The notes below the pieces were generated by a model. That model made no database searches, was not told where the DNA came from, and saw only the letters and a program-made list of their open reading frames with translations. 14,034 bases of DNA, taken from assembly GCA_964644555.1 (NCBI GenBank), contig CAZXWI010000037.1, positions 1 to 14,034 on the forward strand. The letters run 5' to 3'. Position 1 is the first letter of the stretch; each line of letters begins with the position of its first letter. This DNA is from RUG14186 sp964644555. GTDB lineage: Bacteria; Bacillota; Clostridia; Eubacteriales; Anaerofustaceae. Both the position numbers and the translations under genes were made by a program. Shown one piece after another: positions 1 to 6,112 of this stretch.

Positions 1-182
1 TGTTCATGCAAATGCTCGGCATAGAAGTTGATGTTGAAGAATTGATTGACTGGGATACAGTCGAAGAGAATGCCTATGAGTATGCTTGTGAATTGTTTGA
101 TGCGTGGTACGGTGGGTCTGAATGGATTCCGGAAGAAATTATGGAGTTCGGTTTTTGGTGTCTTTCAGACCATAACTATTAG
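1..182 (+). CDS. Hypothetical acidic protein, 5' end outside window
   Basis: An open frame runs from the window edge (first full codon at 3) to a TAG at 180-182 and encodes at least 59 residues. The visible part is strongly acidic (ELIDWDTVEENAYEYACELF) and ends in CLSDHNY. No known motif is recognisable. The next gene starts 19 nt downstream on the same strand with its own ribosome binding site, so the two are probably co-transcribed. The open frame and gene-like composition support a real C-terminal fragment. The function is unknown. Confidence 0.6.
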   Translation, partial: FMQMLGIEVDVEELIDWDTVEENAYEYACELFDAWYGGSEWIPEEIMEFGFWCLSDHNY

Positions 183-201
183 GAATTAAAGGAGAAACAA
201 A

Positions 202-384
202 TTGACTGGTAGAGAATTTCGCAGGTGGCGAAGAAGTCAAGAAATAACACAACAAATGGTGGCTGATAGCGTCAACTGCAATGTTTCTACCATTTGTCGA
301 TTTGAGAAAGAGGAAATTAACTTGACCTCACAATTATTAGAAAAAATTATTGATTATAAAAACTCGATAGCATTTCAGTATTGA
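202..384 (+). CDS. Small XRE/Cro-like helix-turn-helix protein (TTG start)
   Basis: This is a 60-aa protein. The start is TTG at 202, chosen because AAAGGAG lies at about 188-194, 7 nt upstream. Residues about 5-40 read as a compact HTH of the XRE type: EFRRWRRSQEITQQMVADSV is followed by NVSTICRFEKEEINLTSQLL, with the S-x-I-xx-F/W-E pattern of the recognition helix. It is barely a complete HTH with no extra domain, so it may be a Cro-like regulator or a transcription co-factor. The imperfect palindrome 430-449 inside the next promoter is a possible target, but this is only inference from proximity. Confidence 0.7.
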   Translation: MTGREFRRWRRSQEITQQMVADSVNCNVSTICRFEKEEINLTSQLLEKIIDYKNSIAFQY

Positions 385-424
385 GTTTTCTTTTGGGCGA
401 TTCAGCCCGTTTACCCATTAACAA

Positions 425-454
425 TTAACAGTGGACAACGAACGCCACTATAAA
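425..454 (+). promoter_or_regulatory. Sigma-A-type promoter with palindrome in the spacer
   Basis: The -35 is TTAACA (425-430, 5/6 to consensus) and the -10 is TATAAA (449-454, 5/6), separated by 18 bp. The spacer is bracketed by the inverted repeat AGTGG (430-434) / CCACT (445-449), a possible repressor operator. A tandem ATTAACA repeat occupies 417-430. Transcription would begin near 461, giving a leader of about 115 nt before the gene at 576. Confidence 0.55.
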
Positions 455-480
455 TATACGAAGTAATCAAAAAACGATGG

Positions 481-570
481 AAAGGTAAGGTGAGATATTT
501 TGCAGAAAGTGCATAACTATTTCACCTTTATTGATTTACCTTTGAGCGAAGTATCTCGCCTAAAGGTAAA
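481..570 (+). promoter_or_regulatory. 5' leader with mutually exclusive hairpins that can mask the ribosome binding site
   Basis: Hairpin A pairs 487-496 with 519-528 (10 bp, one G-U). Hairpin C pairs TTTACCTTT (535-543) with AAAGGTAAA (562-570), 9 bp perfect, and buries the AAAGG ribosome binding site (562-566) of the gene at 576. The leader's 5' copy AAAGGTAA (481-488) is identical to that ribosome binding site segment and can pair with 536-543 instead, freeing it. A third alternative pairs 488-497 with 552-561 (10 bp, one G-U). All pairings were read by eye; no energies were calculated. The ligand or trigger, if any, is unknown. Confidence 0.45.
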
Positions 571-575
571 ATTCA

Positions 576-1421
576 ATGAAGGAAAAATATTTAGAGAAAG
601 TACCAACTTGGTATAAAAATTATGAAAAATTTGAAACAGTTCTGTCTGATGATGTTGACGGTCTCGTGTCAACAAGCTTATTAAAATTTTCTAAGAATTG
701 GAATGTAGAATATTTCTACGATTTCAATACACTATATGCAAGTGACAAATGTTATTTCAAAGAGAAGAAATCTGCCACTAGAGTTTGGGCAGACGTATCT
801 ATTGTAGTTGGAGATGCTATGACATTTGATAATCATGTTAATCGAATGAACTTATCTGACTACACAAATCCTAATTCAATCAATCCCAACATTTTAGATG
901 ATATTACCAATGCAAATTATTATGACAAATATCTTGGCTCAACTGCTTTGGTTATTTGGGACTTGTATAAAGTTCCATTGCCTTCAACAGAAGAGGGAAA
1001 GATGTTGTTACTTGCTATTGATACCACTTTTAAGGGGTTCTATGGTCAGGAACGATACAGAAAAGCAAATAAACATTTCTTATGTGATGTGCTAGATATG
1101 GAAGAATTATATGAAGTCCTGAAACGTCATAGCAGAGATGAATTTTACAACTTAATTGCAAAGTATGGACTGAATAAAAAAATATGGGTTGATGAAAATG
1201 GTCAGTTACAGACCGACTTAGATTTAGAATTGCTGTCTGAATTATTGGAAATTCCAGTTGAATTACCACAAATCAAAATGAATAAGTATATGGAATTTGA
1301 AGATAAATTTGGAAGTTTTTATGGAAAATCAATAAAGGAAATTAAAGGTATTGCAACGGCAGCTTTAACAGGACAAAACAAATTGGCTTGTTCTGTTTGG
1401 AGAAAAAAGAAAACTGCATAG
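576..1421 (+). CDS. DHH-phosphoesterase-like protein (RecJ/nanoRNase superfamily, divergent)
   Basis: This is a 281-aa protein. Residues 24-32 (SDDVDGLVS) match motif I of DHH-family phosphoesterases (DxDG[IL]xS), followed by a helix and a beta strand as in RecJ-like folds. Residues 73-88 (DVSIVVGDAMTFDNHV) resemble the segment holding the DHH signature, here as D85-N86-H87. These acidic and histidine residues bind the metal pair in family members that hydrolyse nucleic acids or nucleotides. The C-terminal half is unfamiliar and ends in a basic tail (WRKKKTA). The ATG is 9 nt behind AAAGG at 562-566, within a leader that can mask it. A role in phage DNA or nucleotide metabolism is plausible. 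Middle D-N-H instead of D-H-H means activity is uncertain. Confidence 0.55.
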   Translation: MKEKYLEKVPTWYKNYEKFETVLSDDVDGLVSTSLLKFSKNWNVEYFYDFNTLYASDKCYFKEKKSATRVWADVSIVVGDAMTFDNHVNRMNLSDYTNPNSINPNILDDITNANYYDKYLGSTALVIWDLYKVPLPSTEEGKMLLLAIDTTFKGFYGQERYRKANKHFLCDVLDMEELYEVLKRHSRDEFYNLIAKYGLNKKIWVDENGQLQTDLDLELLSELLEIPVELPQIKMNKYMEFEDKFGSFYGKSIKEIKGIATAALTGQNKLACSVWRKKKTA

Positions 1422-1430
1422 AGAAATAAT

Positions 1431-1455
1431 AGGTAGGGATGATTTGTCCCTACCT
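1431..1455 (+). terminator. Post-stop hairpin without a clear U-tract
   Basis: AGGTAGGGA (1431-1439) pairs perfectly with TCCCTACCT (1447-1455) around a 7-nt loop, 9 nt after the stop of the DHH-like gene. The following bases are CAAAATGGG, not a T-run, so it may be a 3'-end protecting or processing hairpin and not an intrinsic terminator. Confidence 0.4.
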
Positions 1456-1509
1456 CAAAATGGGATGTCAAATTATTTGACTCCAAAAACAGAAAGGACG
1501 CAAACAAAG

Positions 1510-1686
1510 ATGAATGAATATTTAATGGAAATGGAAATGTCCACAACGGACAACTTATCAGATGAAGAAATTATGATTATGAACACGTTCCGAAAGGTAC
1601 GACTTAACAGGAAAAAGAAACAACAGAAGGAGAACTATTTATATGGAGAAGAAAGCAATTACGATTTTTACAGCGAATGTTGCTAG
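1510..1686 (+). CDS. Hypothetical 58-aa protein
   Basis: The start is ATG at 1510, behind AAAGGA at 1493-1498. An earlier in-frame ATG at 1444 lies inside the preceding hairpin and lacks a ribosome binding site, so it was rejected. The protein has an acidic N-terminal half (MNEYLMEMEMSTTDNLSDEE) and a basic middle (RKVRLNRKKKQQKE). No family is recognised. The last 44 nt overlap the next gene in another frame, which suggests translational coupling; the AGAAGGAGA ribosome binding site of that gene lies inside this one. Confidence 0.5.
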   Translation: MNEYLMEMEMSTTDNLSDEEIMIMNTFRKVRLNRKKKQQKENYLYGEESNYDFYSECC

Positions 1687-1819
1687 AAAATTATTAAAGG
1701 ATGGTTTTGTTATGGTTGATATTAAGCCAGATAAAACAGATTTAGATGGTAAAAGAAGTGTTTTCGTTTTCAGAAATGAGAACAACATTATGGAGAAAAT
1801 TAAAGAGTACAAAAATTAA
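1643..1819 (+). CDS. Small DUF5659-like protein
   Basis: This is a 58-aa protein starting at ATG 1643, with AGAAGGAGA about 10 nt upstream; it is too short for most gene calls. The sequence follows the pattern of DUF5659 proteins as I know it: an N-terminal A-x-K-L-L-K-x-G-F helix (residues about 13-22, ARKLLKDGFV), a strand with DIKPDK, then the VFVF strand and a short amphipathic C-terminal helix. Family members are small proteins of unknown function common in Clostridia phages and mobile elements. A second protein of the same layout is encoded at 2079, beyond a structured gap. Confidence 0.65.
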   Translation: MEKKAITIFTANVARKLLKDGFVMVDIKPDKTDLDGKRSVFVFRNENNIMEKIKEYKN

Positions 1820-1820
1820 C

Positions 1821-2047
1821 TTGAAATATACATATTGATCGTTTCGTTGGCAAGCCAACTCAACATTGAAGAACTTACTTTCCAATTTCTACTATACGAA
1901 ATACACATATTAAATAACTTAATAATATGTATGTTTCAAACAGTAGATTTTGGAATTGATAAGTAAATATCAAATTGTCAAATGGAATAAAAGTAAATCC
2001 GTTAATAGTTGGCTTTCGCAAGAAAGGCAACTGATAAATATGTGTAT
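1821..2047 (+). ncRNA. Highly structured intergenic region, candidate non-coding RNA or cis-element
   Basis: No frame is coding here. Pairings seen are: 1821-1836 with 1924-1939 (16 bp, one G-U); 1846-1850 with 1855-1859 (GTTGG/CCAAC); 1901-1911 with 2037-2047 (11 bp perfect); 1873-1893 with 1942-1964 (6 + 6 + 5 bp with internal loops), which crosses the first stem; 1956-1961 with 1968-1973 (6 bp); and a 10-pair stem with one mismatch, 2008-2017 / 2022-2031, closed by a GCAA (GNRA-type) loop. The crossing pairs mean a pseudoknot or a switch between folds. The strand is assumed from the flanking genes. No known RNA class was recognised. Confidence 0.45.
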
Positions 2048-2078
2048 CTCAAAATCAAAAAAAGGAGAATAAAAAATT

Positions 2079-2249
2079 ATGTATACACAAAAAGGTAAGA
2101 AGTATATCTATTCAGTTGATAGAGCAAATGAATTTATGAAAAGAGGTTATCGTTGCTTAGAGACAGGTTTTAATGCAAAGCAACAGAGATTCTTTTGGGT
2201 ATTTGATTATAAAGAAGTACAACCTTTTTATGAAGAACAGAATAGATAA
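2079..2249 (+). CDS. Small DUF5659-like protein (second copy type)
   Basis: This is a 56-aa protein. ATG 2079 follows AAAGGAG at 2061-2067 with an 11-nt spacer. The layout mirrors the protein at 1643: a strand (KKYIYSV), a helix A-N-E-F-M-K-R-G-Y (residues 16-24), a middle strand, then a FFWVFDY strand and an acidic C-terminal helix. The two proteins share little exact identity but the same small alpha/beta pattern, so they are probably distant relatives. The function is unknown. The 382-aa gene starts 24 nt downstream, consistent with one operon. Confidence 0.6.
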   Translation: MYTQKGKKYIYSVDRANEFMKRGYRCLETGFNAKQQRFFWVFDYKEVQPFYEEQNR

Positions 2250-2273
2250 GTAAGAGAAAGGATTAGAGCAATT

Positions 2274-3422
2274 ATGTTAGAGTTAAACAAAGAATATACA
2301 TACAAAGAAATTATTACAGTTTTAGGATGGACAGAATTTAAGGGTGGCTGTTCCAGAACGGCACAGATTAAAGAGATTGAACGTGCTTATGAGTTCTATC
2401 ATCCTATAAATAAGAAAACCCATAAACCGAAAAAGTCATACATATTTACTAAACAGTTGGACACGCCGGTTGAACCAAGTAAAAGTAATTGCGGCGGGTC
2501 TCACAACACCAAAAACATTAAACCTATGATTGACTATCTGCAATCTGTATTATCAGATGATTGTGTTAATGGAGATTATCATTCTATGACTACTTGGTTA
2601 TGTGACATTTTAGAATTATTGGATAAAGAATTGTGCAACACTGTTTATCAGGGCGAAGATGCTATTATTGCATACTGTGAAAAGCATCATATTCAGAATA
2701 AAAGATTACTTGAAGATTATGTGTCAACTGCAAGACGTATATTAAAGAACATATTTCTGAAAACATTGGAACACATGGAGAAGAAAGATTTATGCGAATA
2801 TTATAAAGGTCATATTTTTATATATGAAATGGCTGATAACAGATTTGGGTTTTATGGTACACATACACTCAATGATTTGATTATTGCAAATGAAACTACT
2901 ATCTGTAATGACTTGAAAGAAGAACATAATCTAAGTGAAAAATTAAAAGGTCGGCAGTTGCTTATGCAGATATATAATCGAAAGGATTTAACAGAAGCAT
3001 TTGATGAGTTTAAGATTTTGGAACTTATGGGAGATGATAATGCAATTAAGCAGTTGAATGAAGAAATGGAATGTGAATATGGCTGTTCTTATACTGCTAT
3101 TGATACAGACCATCCGCTTGTAAATTATTATGGTGGTGTTGCTATTTCTGATATGGAATTTGTAGATTTAGATAATGTGCAACAGAAAGATTTAGTGCAA
3201 CAGATATGTACTATTGTCAGAAATAAGACAGAGAAAGCATTGTATACTAAGTATTGGAAAAATGACATTACAAATGAGAGATATTATATCTATGATTCAT
3301 TTGAACACAGTGCAGAAATGTATGAGATTTCCAAGTTATTATTTGTTCCAAGTATTCCACCTGTCAATGTTATAAGTGATGATGATTTGGAAGAATTGGA
3401 TTTTCTATTTGGTGCTTCCTGA
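2274..3422 (+). CDS. Hypothetical phage protein with N-terminal winged-helix-like domain
   Basis: This is a 382-aa protein. ATG 2274 sits behind GAAAGGA at about 2256-2262. Residues 1-65 (YTYKEIITVLGWTEFKGGCS, then RTAQIKEIERAYEFYHPINK) resemble a short N-terminal module I associate with Clostridia mobile-element proteins: a YxYKEI helix, a G-G-x-S/C-K/R-x-x-Q-x-K turn and a basic strand. It is probably DNA-binding. Residues about 65-382 are unfamiliar, soluble, mixed charge, and end in an acidic stretch (DDDLEELDFLF). The gene is the last before an intrinsic terminator and lies upstream of the packaging block. Its size and position would fit a replication or regulatory protein, but nothing in the sequence proves that. 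Confidence 0.6.
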   Translation: MLELNKEYTYKEIITVLGWTEFKGGCSRTAQIKEIERAYEFYHPINKKTHKPKKSYIFTKQLDTPVEPSKSNCGGSHNTKNIKPMIDYLQSVLSDDCVNGDYHSMTTWLCDILELLDKELCNTVYQGEDAIIAYCEKHHIQNKRLLEDYVSTARRILKNIFLKTLEHMEKKDLCEYYKGHIFIYEMADNRFGFYGTHTLNDLIIANETTICNDLKEEHNLSEKLKGRQLLMQIYNRKDLTEAFDEFKILELMGDDNAIKQLNEEMECEYGCSYTAIDTDHPLVNYYGGVAISDMEFVDLDNVQQKDLVQQICTIVRNKTEKALYTKYWKNDITNERYYIYDSFEHSAEMYEISKLLFVPSIPPVNVISDDDLEELDFLFGAS

Positions 3423-3434
3423 TTTAAAAATGGA

Positions 3435-3477
3435 CTAAGTTTAACTTAGGGTGTCTTTAAAAAAGATACCCTTTTAT
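3435..3477 (+). terminator. Intrinsic terminator after the 382-aa gene
   Basis: The stem pairs GGGTGTCTTT (3449-3458) with AAAGATACCC (3462-3471), 10 bp with one G-U, followed by TTTTATT. A small adjacent hairpin, CTAAGT (3435-3440) / ACTTAG (3444-3449), shares its last base. It separates the left gene cluster from the packaging genes. Confidence 0.75.
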
Positions 3478-3508
3478 TATGAAAAAATTAGAAAGTGAGG
3501 ATTTTATT

Positions 3509-3811
3509 ATGAAATTATTTTACGATTGCAAAACAGAAGAAGAAAGACAGGCATTAAGAGATGATATGTTACAGACAATATATTATCAGGTTATTGCTAT
3601 GAGAAATGAAGTATCTGATATTCAAGGTCGTGTTAAAAAGATGGAGCAGAAACTTGTATATGTTGGTGCTACTCCTGATGAGCGTAAATATATCAATGTT
3701 GATGGTTCGATAAAATTAGAAGCAATCAATGAGCAGTGCGATAACATTTTGAATCTGTTTGGAGATAAATATATTGATGAGGTGGTAGATAATGGCAAAA
3801 TTGAAGGATAA
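3509..3811 (+). CDS. Hypothetical 100-aa protein upstream of terminase
   Basis: The start is ATG 3509, behind GAAAGTGAGG (3491-3500). The in-frame ATG at 3479 overlaps the terminator's T-tract and has no ribosome binding site. Residues about 6-55 look helical and charged (CKTEEERQALRDDMLQTIYY, then EVSDIQGRVKKMEQKL), a possible coiled coil. No family is recognised. Its last 20 nt overlap the first codons of the terminase small subunit as seen in the left copy of the 55-bp repeat (ATG at 3792), so the two genes are translationally coupled in the true genome. Confidence 0.6.
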   Translation: MKLFYDCKTEEERQALRDDMLQTIYYQVIAMRNEVSDIQGRVKKMEQKLVYVGATPDERKYINVDGSIKLEAINEQCDNILNLFGDKYIDEVVDNGKIEG

Positions 3812-3842
3812 AACACTGTTACAGAAGTTACAAGAGGTTATG

Positions 3843-3942
3843 NNNNNNNNNNNNNNNNNNNNNNNNNNNNNNNNNNNNNNNNNNNNNNNNNNNNNNNNNN
3901 NNNNNNNNNNNNNNNNNNNNNNNNNNNNNNNNNNNNNNNNNN
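3843..3942. other. Scaffold gap (100 N) between identical 55-bp ends
   Basis: Exactly 100 N separate two copies of the same 55-bp sequence, 3788-3842 and 3943-3997, both beginning GATAATGGCAAAATTGAAGG. This is what a scaffolder leaves when two contigs that overlap by one k-mer are not merged. The real sequence most likely runs on without a gap, with the terminase small-subunit gene intact. Positions downstream would then be shifted by 155 nt. Confidence 0.9.
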
Positions 3943-3946
3943 GATA

Positions 3947-4381
3947 ATGGCAAAATTGAAGGATAAAACACTGTTACAGAAGTTACAAGAGGTTATGCCT
4001 AACTACCTTGCTTCTTATTTGTGCTGGTATTATGCAGACCCAACGACAAGGATTAGTTGGGATGATTTGTGCAAGCAAGATATAAACTTCAAGTGTCAAG
4101 GTGAACTCGCCGGGCAGAACAAAACGGAAGAATTTGCCGAACAGAACTGGTTGATTAGGGAAGATGTACAAAAAGGTATGATTATCTATATGCAACACAT
4201 GAAGCGTTATAACTTTATGAAACGCTATCAGGAAATGAATAAGAAAGCATTATCAGGTGATGTCAATAGTGCTAAGTATGTTGATGAAATGGATAAAATG
4301 CTTGAAAAAATGTCTGTTGATAAAGATACCGAAAGTGAGATTTCTAAATTGTTAGAGGGGGTACATATCAATGGAAATTAG
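3947..4381 (+). CDS. terS: Putative terminase small subunit
   Basis: This is a 144-aa, helix-rich, charged protein directly upstream of and overlapping the large terminase gene by 11 nt (ATG inside the end of this gene). Position, size and composition are those of a small terminase, which in other phages recognises packaging sites and regulates the motor. No clear HTH is visible; residues 60-110 carry amphipathic helices (EDVQKGMIIYMQHMKRYNFM). The ATG at 3947 has only N upstream, but the repeat's left copy (ATG 3792) shows GAGGTGG at 3779-3785, a good ribosome binding site. The call rests mainly on context. Confidence 0.6.
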   Translation: MAKLKDKTLLQKLQEVMPNYLASYLCWYYADPTTRISWDDLCKQDINFKCQGELAGQNKTEEFAEQNWLIREDVQKGMIIYMQHMKRYNFMKRYQEMNKKALSGDVNSAKYVDEMDKMLEKMSVDKDTESEISKLLEGVHINGN

Positions 4382-5954
4382 TTTGGCTGATGCGAAAAAG
4401 TTAAATTGGTTATGGCAAGATGAGAATAAGGTAGAATGGATTGAAACTTTTATTAAGATTGCTGATAAAAAGGGAAACATTGTACCTTTTCATCTGACAC
4501 CAGAACAGAAAAAATTATTAACAGGTTTGGAACATAAAAATATCGTGAGCAAAAGCCGCCAATTAGGAATCTCCGTTCTTGTCGCAAGTGCGGCACTCCG
4601 AGAAGCAGTTATTTATCCTAATAGTACAAGTATGTTAATTTCTCATAATCAATCGTCAACAACGGCAGTGTTTGATAAATTGAAGCAAATGTACTATTCA
4701 CTTCCAGATTTTGTCAGACCTAAATTGATACAAAATAACAGACAAGCACTTACATTTGAAAATAACAGTAGTATAACTTGTCTGACAGCAGGAAATAAAG
4801 ATTGTGCGAGAGGAAGTACGATAAATTCATACCTTTGGTGTTCTGAATTTGCATTTTGGAAAGACCAAGAAAGACAGATGAAATCTATAATGCAAGCGGT
4901 ATCATCTTCAACTAAGGTTATTTTAGAAAGTACATCCAATGGATTTAATTTTTATCAGCAGACCTTTATGGGTGCAAAGAATGGAGAGAATGGTTTTAAG
5001 CCATTCTTTTTTAATTGGATACAAGGTTCAACGCTCTTTTCCGATCAGTATAAACAATCTGCTGAAGCATATAAAGCAAGACACAATGGAAAAATGCTTA
5101 CTGAAGATGAGTATGATGAAGAAGAAAAGTATCTTGCAACTTTAGGGATGTCGCCAGAACAGGCGGTATGGCGAAGAGACAAGATTAGTATTAGCGGTTT
5201 AGATGCGTTTCATGTTGAATATCCGAGTACACCGGAAGAGAGTTTTCTAACAACTTCCGCAAGTGTATTTGATAGTATTAAGATTACTAGATTGCAGCAG
5301 TCAATAATTGAAAAGAAAATTAAGCCGTTATCGTTGGATAAGATTGTTGGATTACCTACATTATTAAGACCTCATGTACAGAATCGTAATTTGAAGATAT
5401 GGGAAATTCCTAAAGTTGGAATACACTATGTCGCAGGGATTGATGTCGCAGAAGGTTTGGGTGGTAATAGAGATAGTTCTACAATTTTTATTATGGATAA
5501 TGAAGGAAAACAGGTTCTACAATTTTCATCAAATAAAATTAAACCGTATGAATTTTCTGAGATTATTGACGTTATCGGAAGATGGTATTTTAAAGCATTG
5601 CTCGTGGTGGAAAAAGCATCGGGAGGACATAGTTGTATTGAACGATTACGCTATGAAAAGAAATACATGAATATGTATAAGAGCAAAAGTTACGATGAGT
5701 TCAAAAGAACTATTTGGAAAGTCGGGTACGATACAACGCAGAAAACTAAGAGTTTGGCTGTCAATGACATGCGTGAATGGTTTGATAAAGGACTTATTGA
5801 TATACAGAGTTATGATTTGCTGGAAGAAATGAAAACTTTTGTGGCAGAGGATAATGGTGCTTTCAATGCAATTAGTTCTTGTCATGATGACCTCGTAAGT
5901 TCATGTTGGCTTGCAATACAAGGTGCTAAGAGTGGCTTTTGGTATCCGTTTTAA
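4371..5954 (+). CDS. terL: Terminase large subunit (packaging ATPase and nuclease)
   Basis: This is a 527-aa protein of normal length. The ATPase half has a Walker A-like loop SKSRQLGIS (60-68), a Walker B YLWCSE with catalytic E159, and a coupling motif LESTSNG (185-191). The RNase-H-like nuclease half has D358 (GIDVAEGLG), E414 (LLVVEKASGG) and D506/D507 (CHDDLVSS). Together these drive DNA into proheads and cut concatemers. The start overlaps the end of the small-subunit gene, with AGAGGGGG upstream. A perfect 9-bp hairpin begins at its stop codon. All catalytic positions are present, so it should be active. Confidence 0.95.
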   Translation: MEISLADAKKLNWLWQDENKVEWIETFIKIADKKGNIVPFHLTPEQKKLLTGLEHKNIVSKSRQLGISVLVASAALREAVIYPNSTSMLISHNQSSTTAVFDKLKQMYYSLPDFVRPKLIQNNRQALTFENNSSITCLTAGNKDCARGSTINSYLWCSEFAFWKDQERQMKSIMQAVSSSTKVILESTSNGFNFYQQTFMGAKNGENGFKPFFFNWIQGSTLFSDQYKQSAEAYKARHNGKMLTEDEYDEEEKYLATLGMSPEQAVWRRDKISISGLDAFHVEYPSTPEESFLTTSASVFDSIKITRLQQSIIEKKIKPLSLDKIVGLPTLLRPHVQNRNLKIWEIPKVGIHYVAGIDVAEGLGGNRDSSTIFIMDNEGKQVLQFSSNKIKPYEFSEIIDVIGRWYFKALLVVEKASGGHSCIERLRYEKKYMNMYKSKSYDEFKRTIWKVGYDTTQKTKSLAVNDMREWFDKGLIDIQSYDLLEEMKTFVAEDNGAFNAISSCHDDLVSSCWLAIQGAKSGFWYPF

Positions 5955-5974
5955 ATTGGACACTTTGTCCAATT
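5954..5974 (+). terminator. Hairpin starting at the terL stop, no U-tract
   Basis: AATTGGACA (5954-5962) pairs perfectly with TGTCCAATT (5966-5974) around a CTT loop. The next bases are CAAAAGG, so it is not a classical terminator. It may protect the 3' end of the mRNA or act as a processing site, like the hairpin at 1431. Confidence 0.4.
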
Positions 5975-6012
5975 CAAAAGGTGCTATATAAGGACTAAAA
6001 CAACGAATAATG

Positions 6013-6082
6013 GCTCATTTAGGGCAGTTAAGACGTTAGGTGAAGAAATACTCATCTAACTATTTTTATGCCCTTTTTGAGC
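6013..6082 (+). promoter_or_regulatory. Structured 70-nt leader in front of the portal gene
   Basis: Three coaxial stems can be drawn: GCTCA (6013-6017) / TGAGC (6078-6082); AGGGCA (6021-6026) / TGCCCT (6069-6074); and GTTAGGTGA (6035-6043) / TCATCTAAC (6052-6060), 9 bp with one G-U. They are separated by a 3x3 and an 8x8 internal loop and capped by an 8-nt loop. The right side ends in TGCCCTTTTT, so it could also act as a terminator or attenuator. The portal start is 31 nt downstream. Confidence 0.45.
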
Positions 6083-6112
6083 AATATAACGAAGATTTTG
6101 AAAGGAGATATG

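Noticed and set aside
394..407. Terminator after the 60-aa HTH gene (GGGC/GCCC)
   Set aside because: The stem is only 4 bp and the following T-run is three bases, too weak to support.
1821..2047. Group I or group II intron
   Set aside because: It lies between complete genes, not inside one. No conserved intron core or domain V-like hairpin was seen, and there is no intron-encoded protein.
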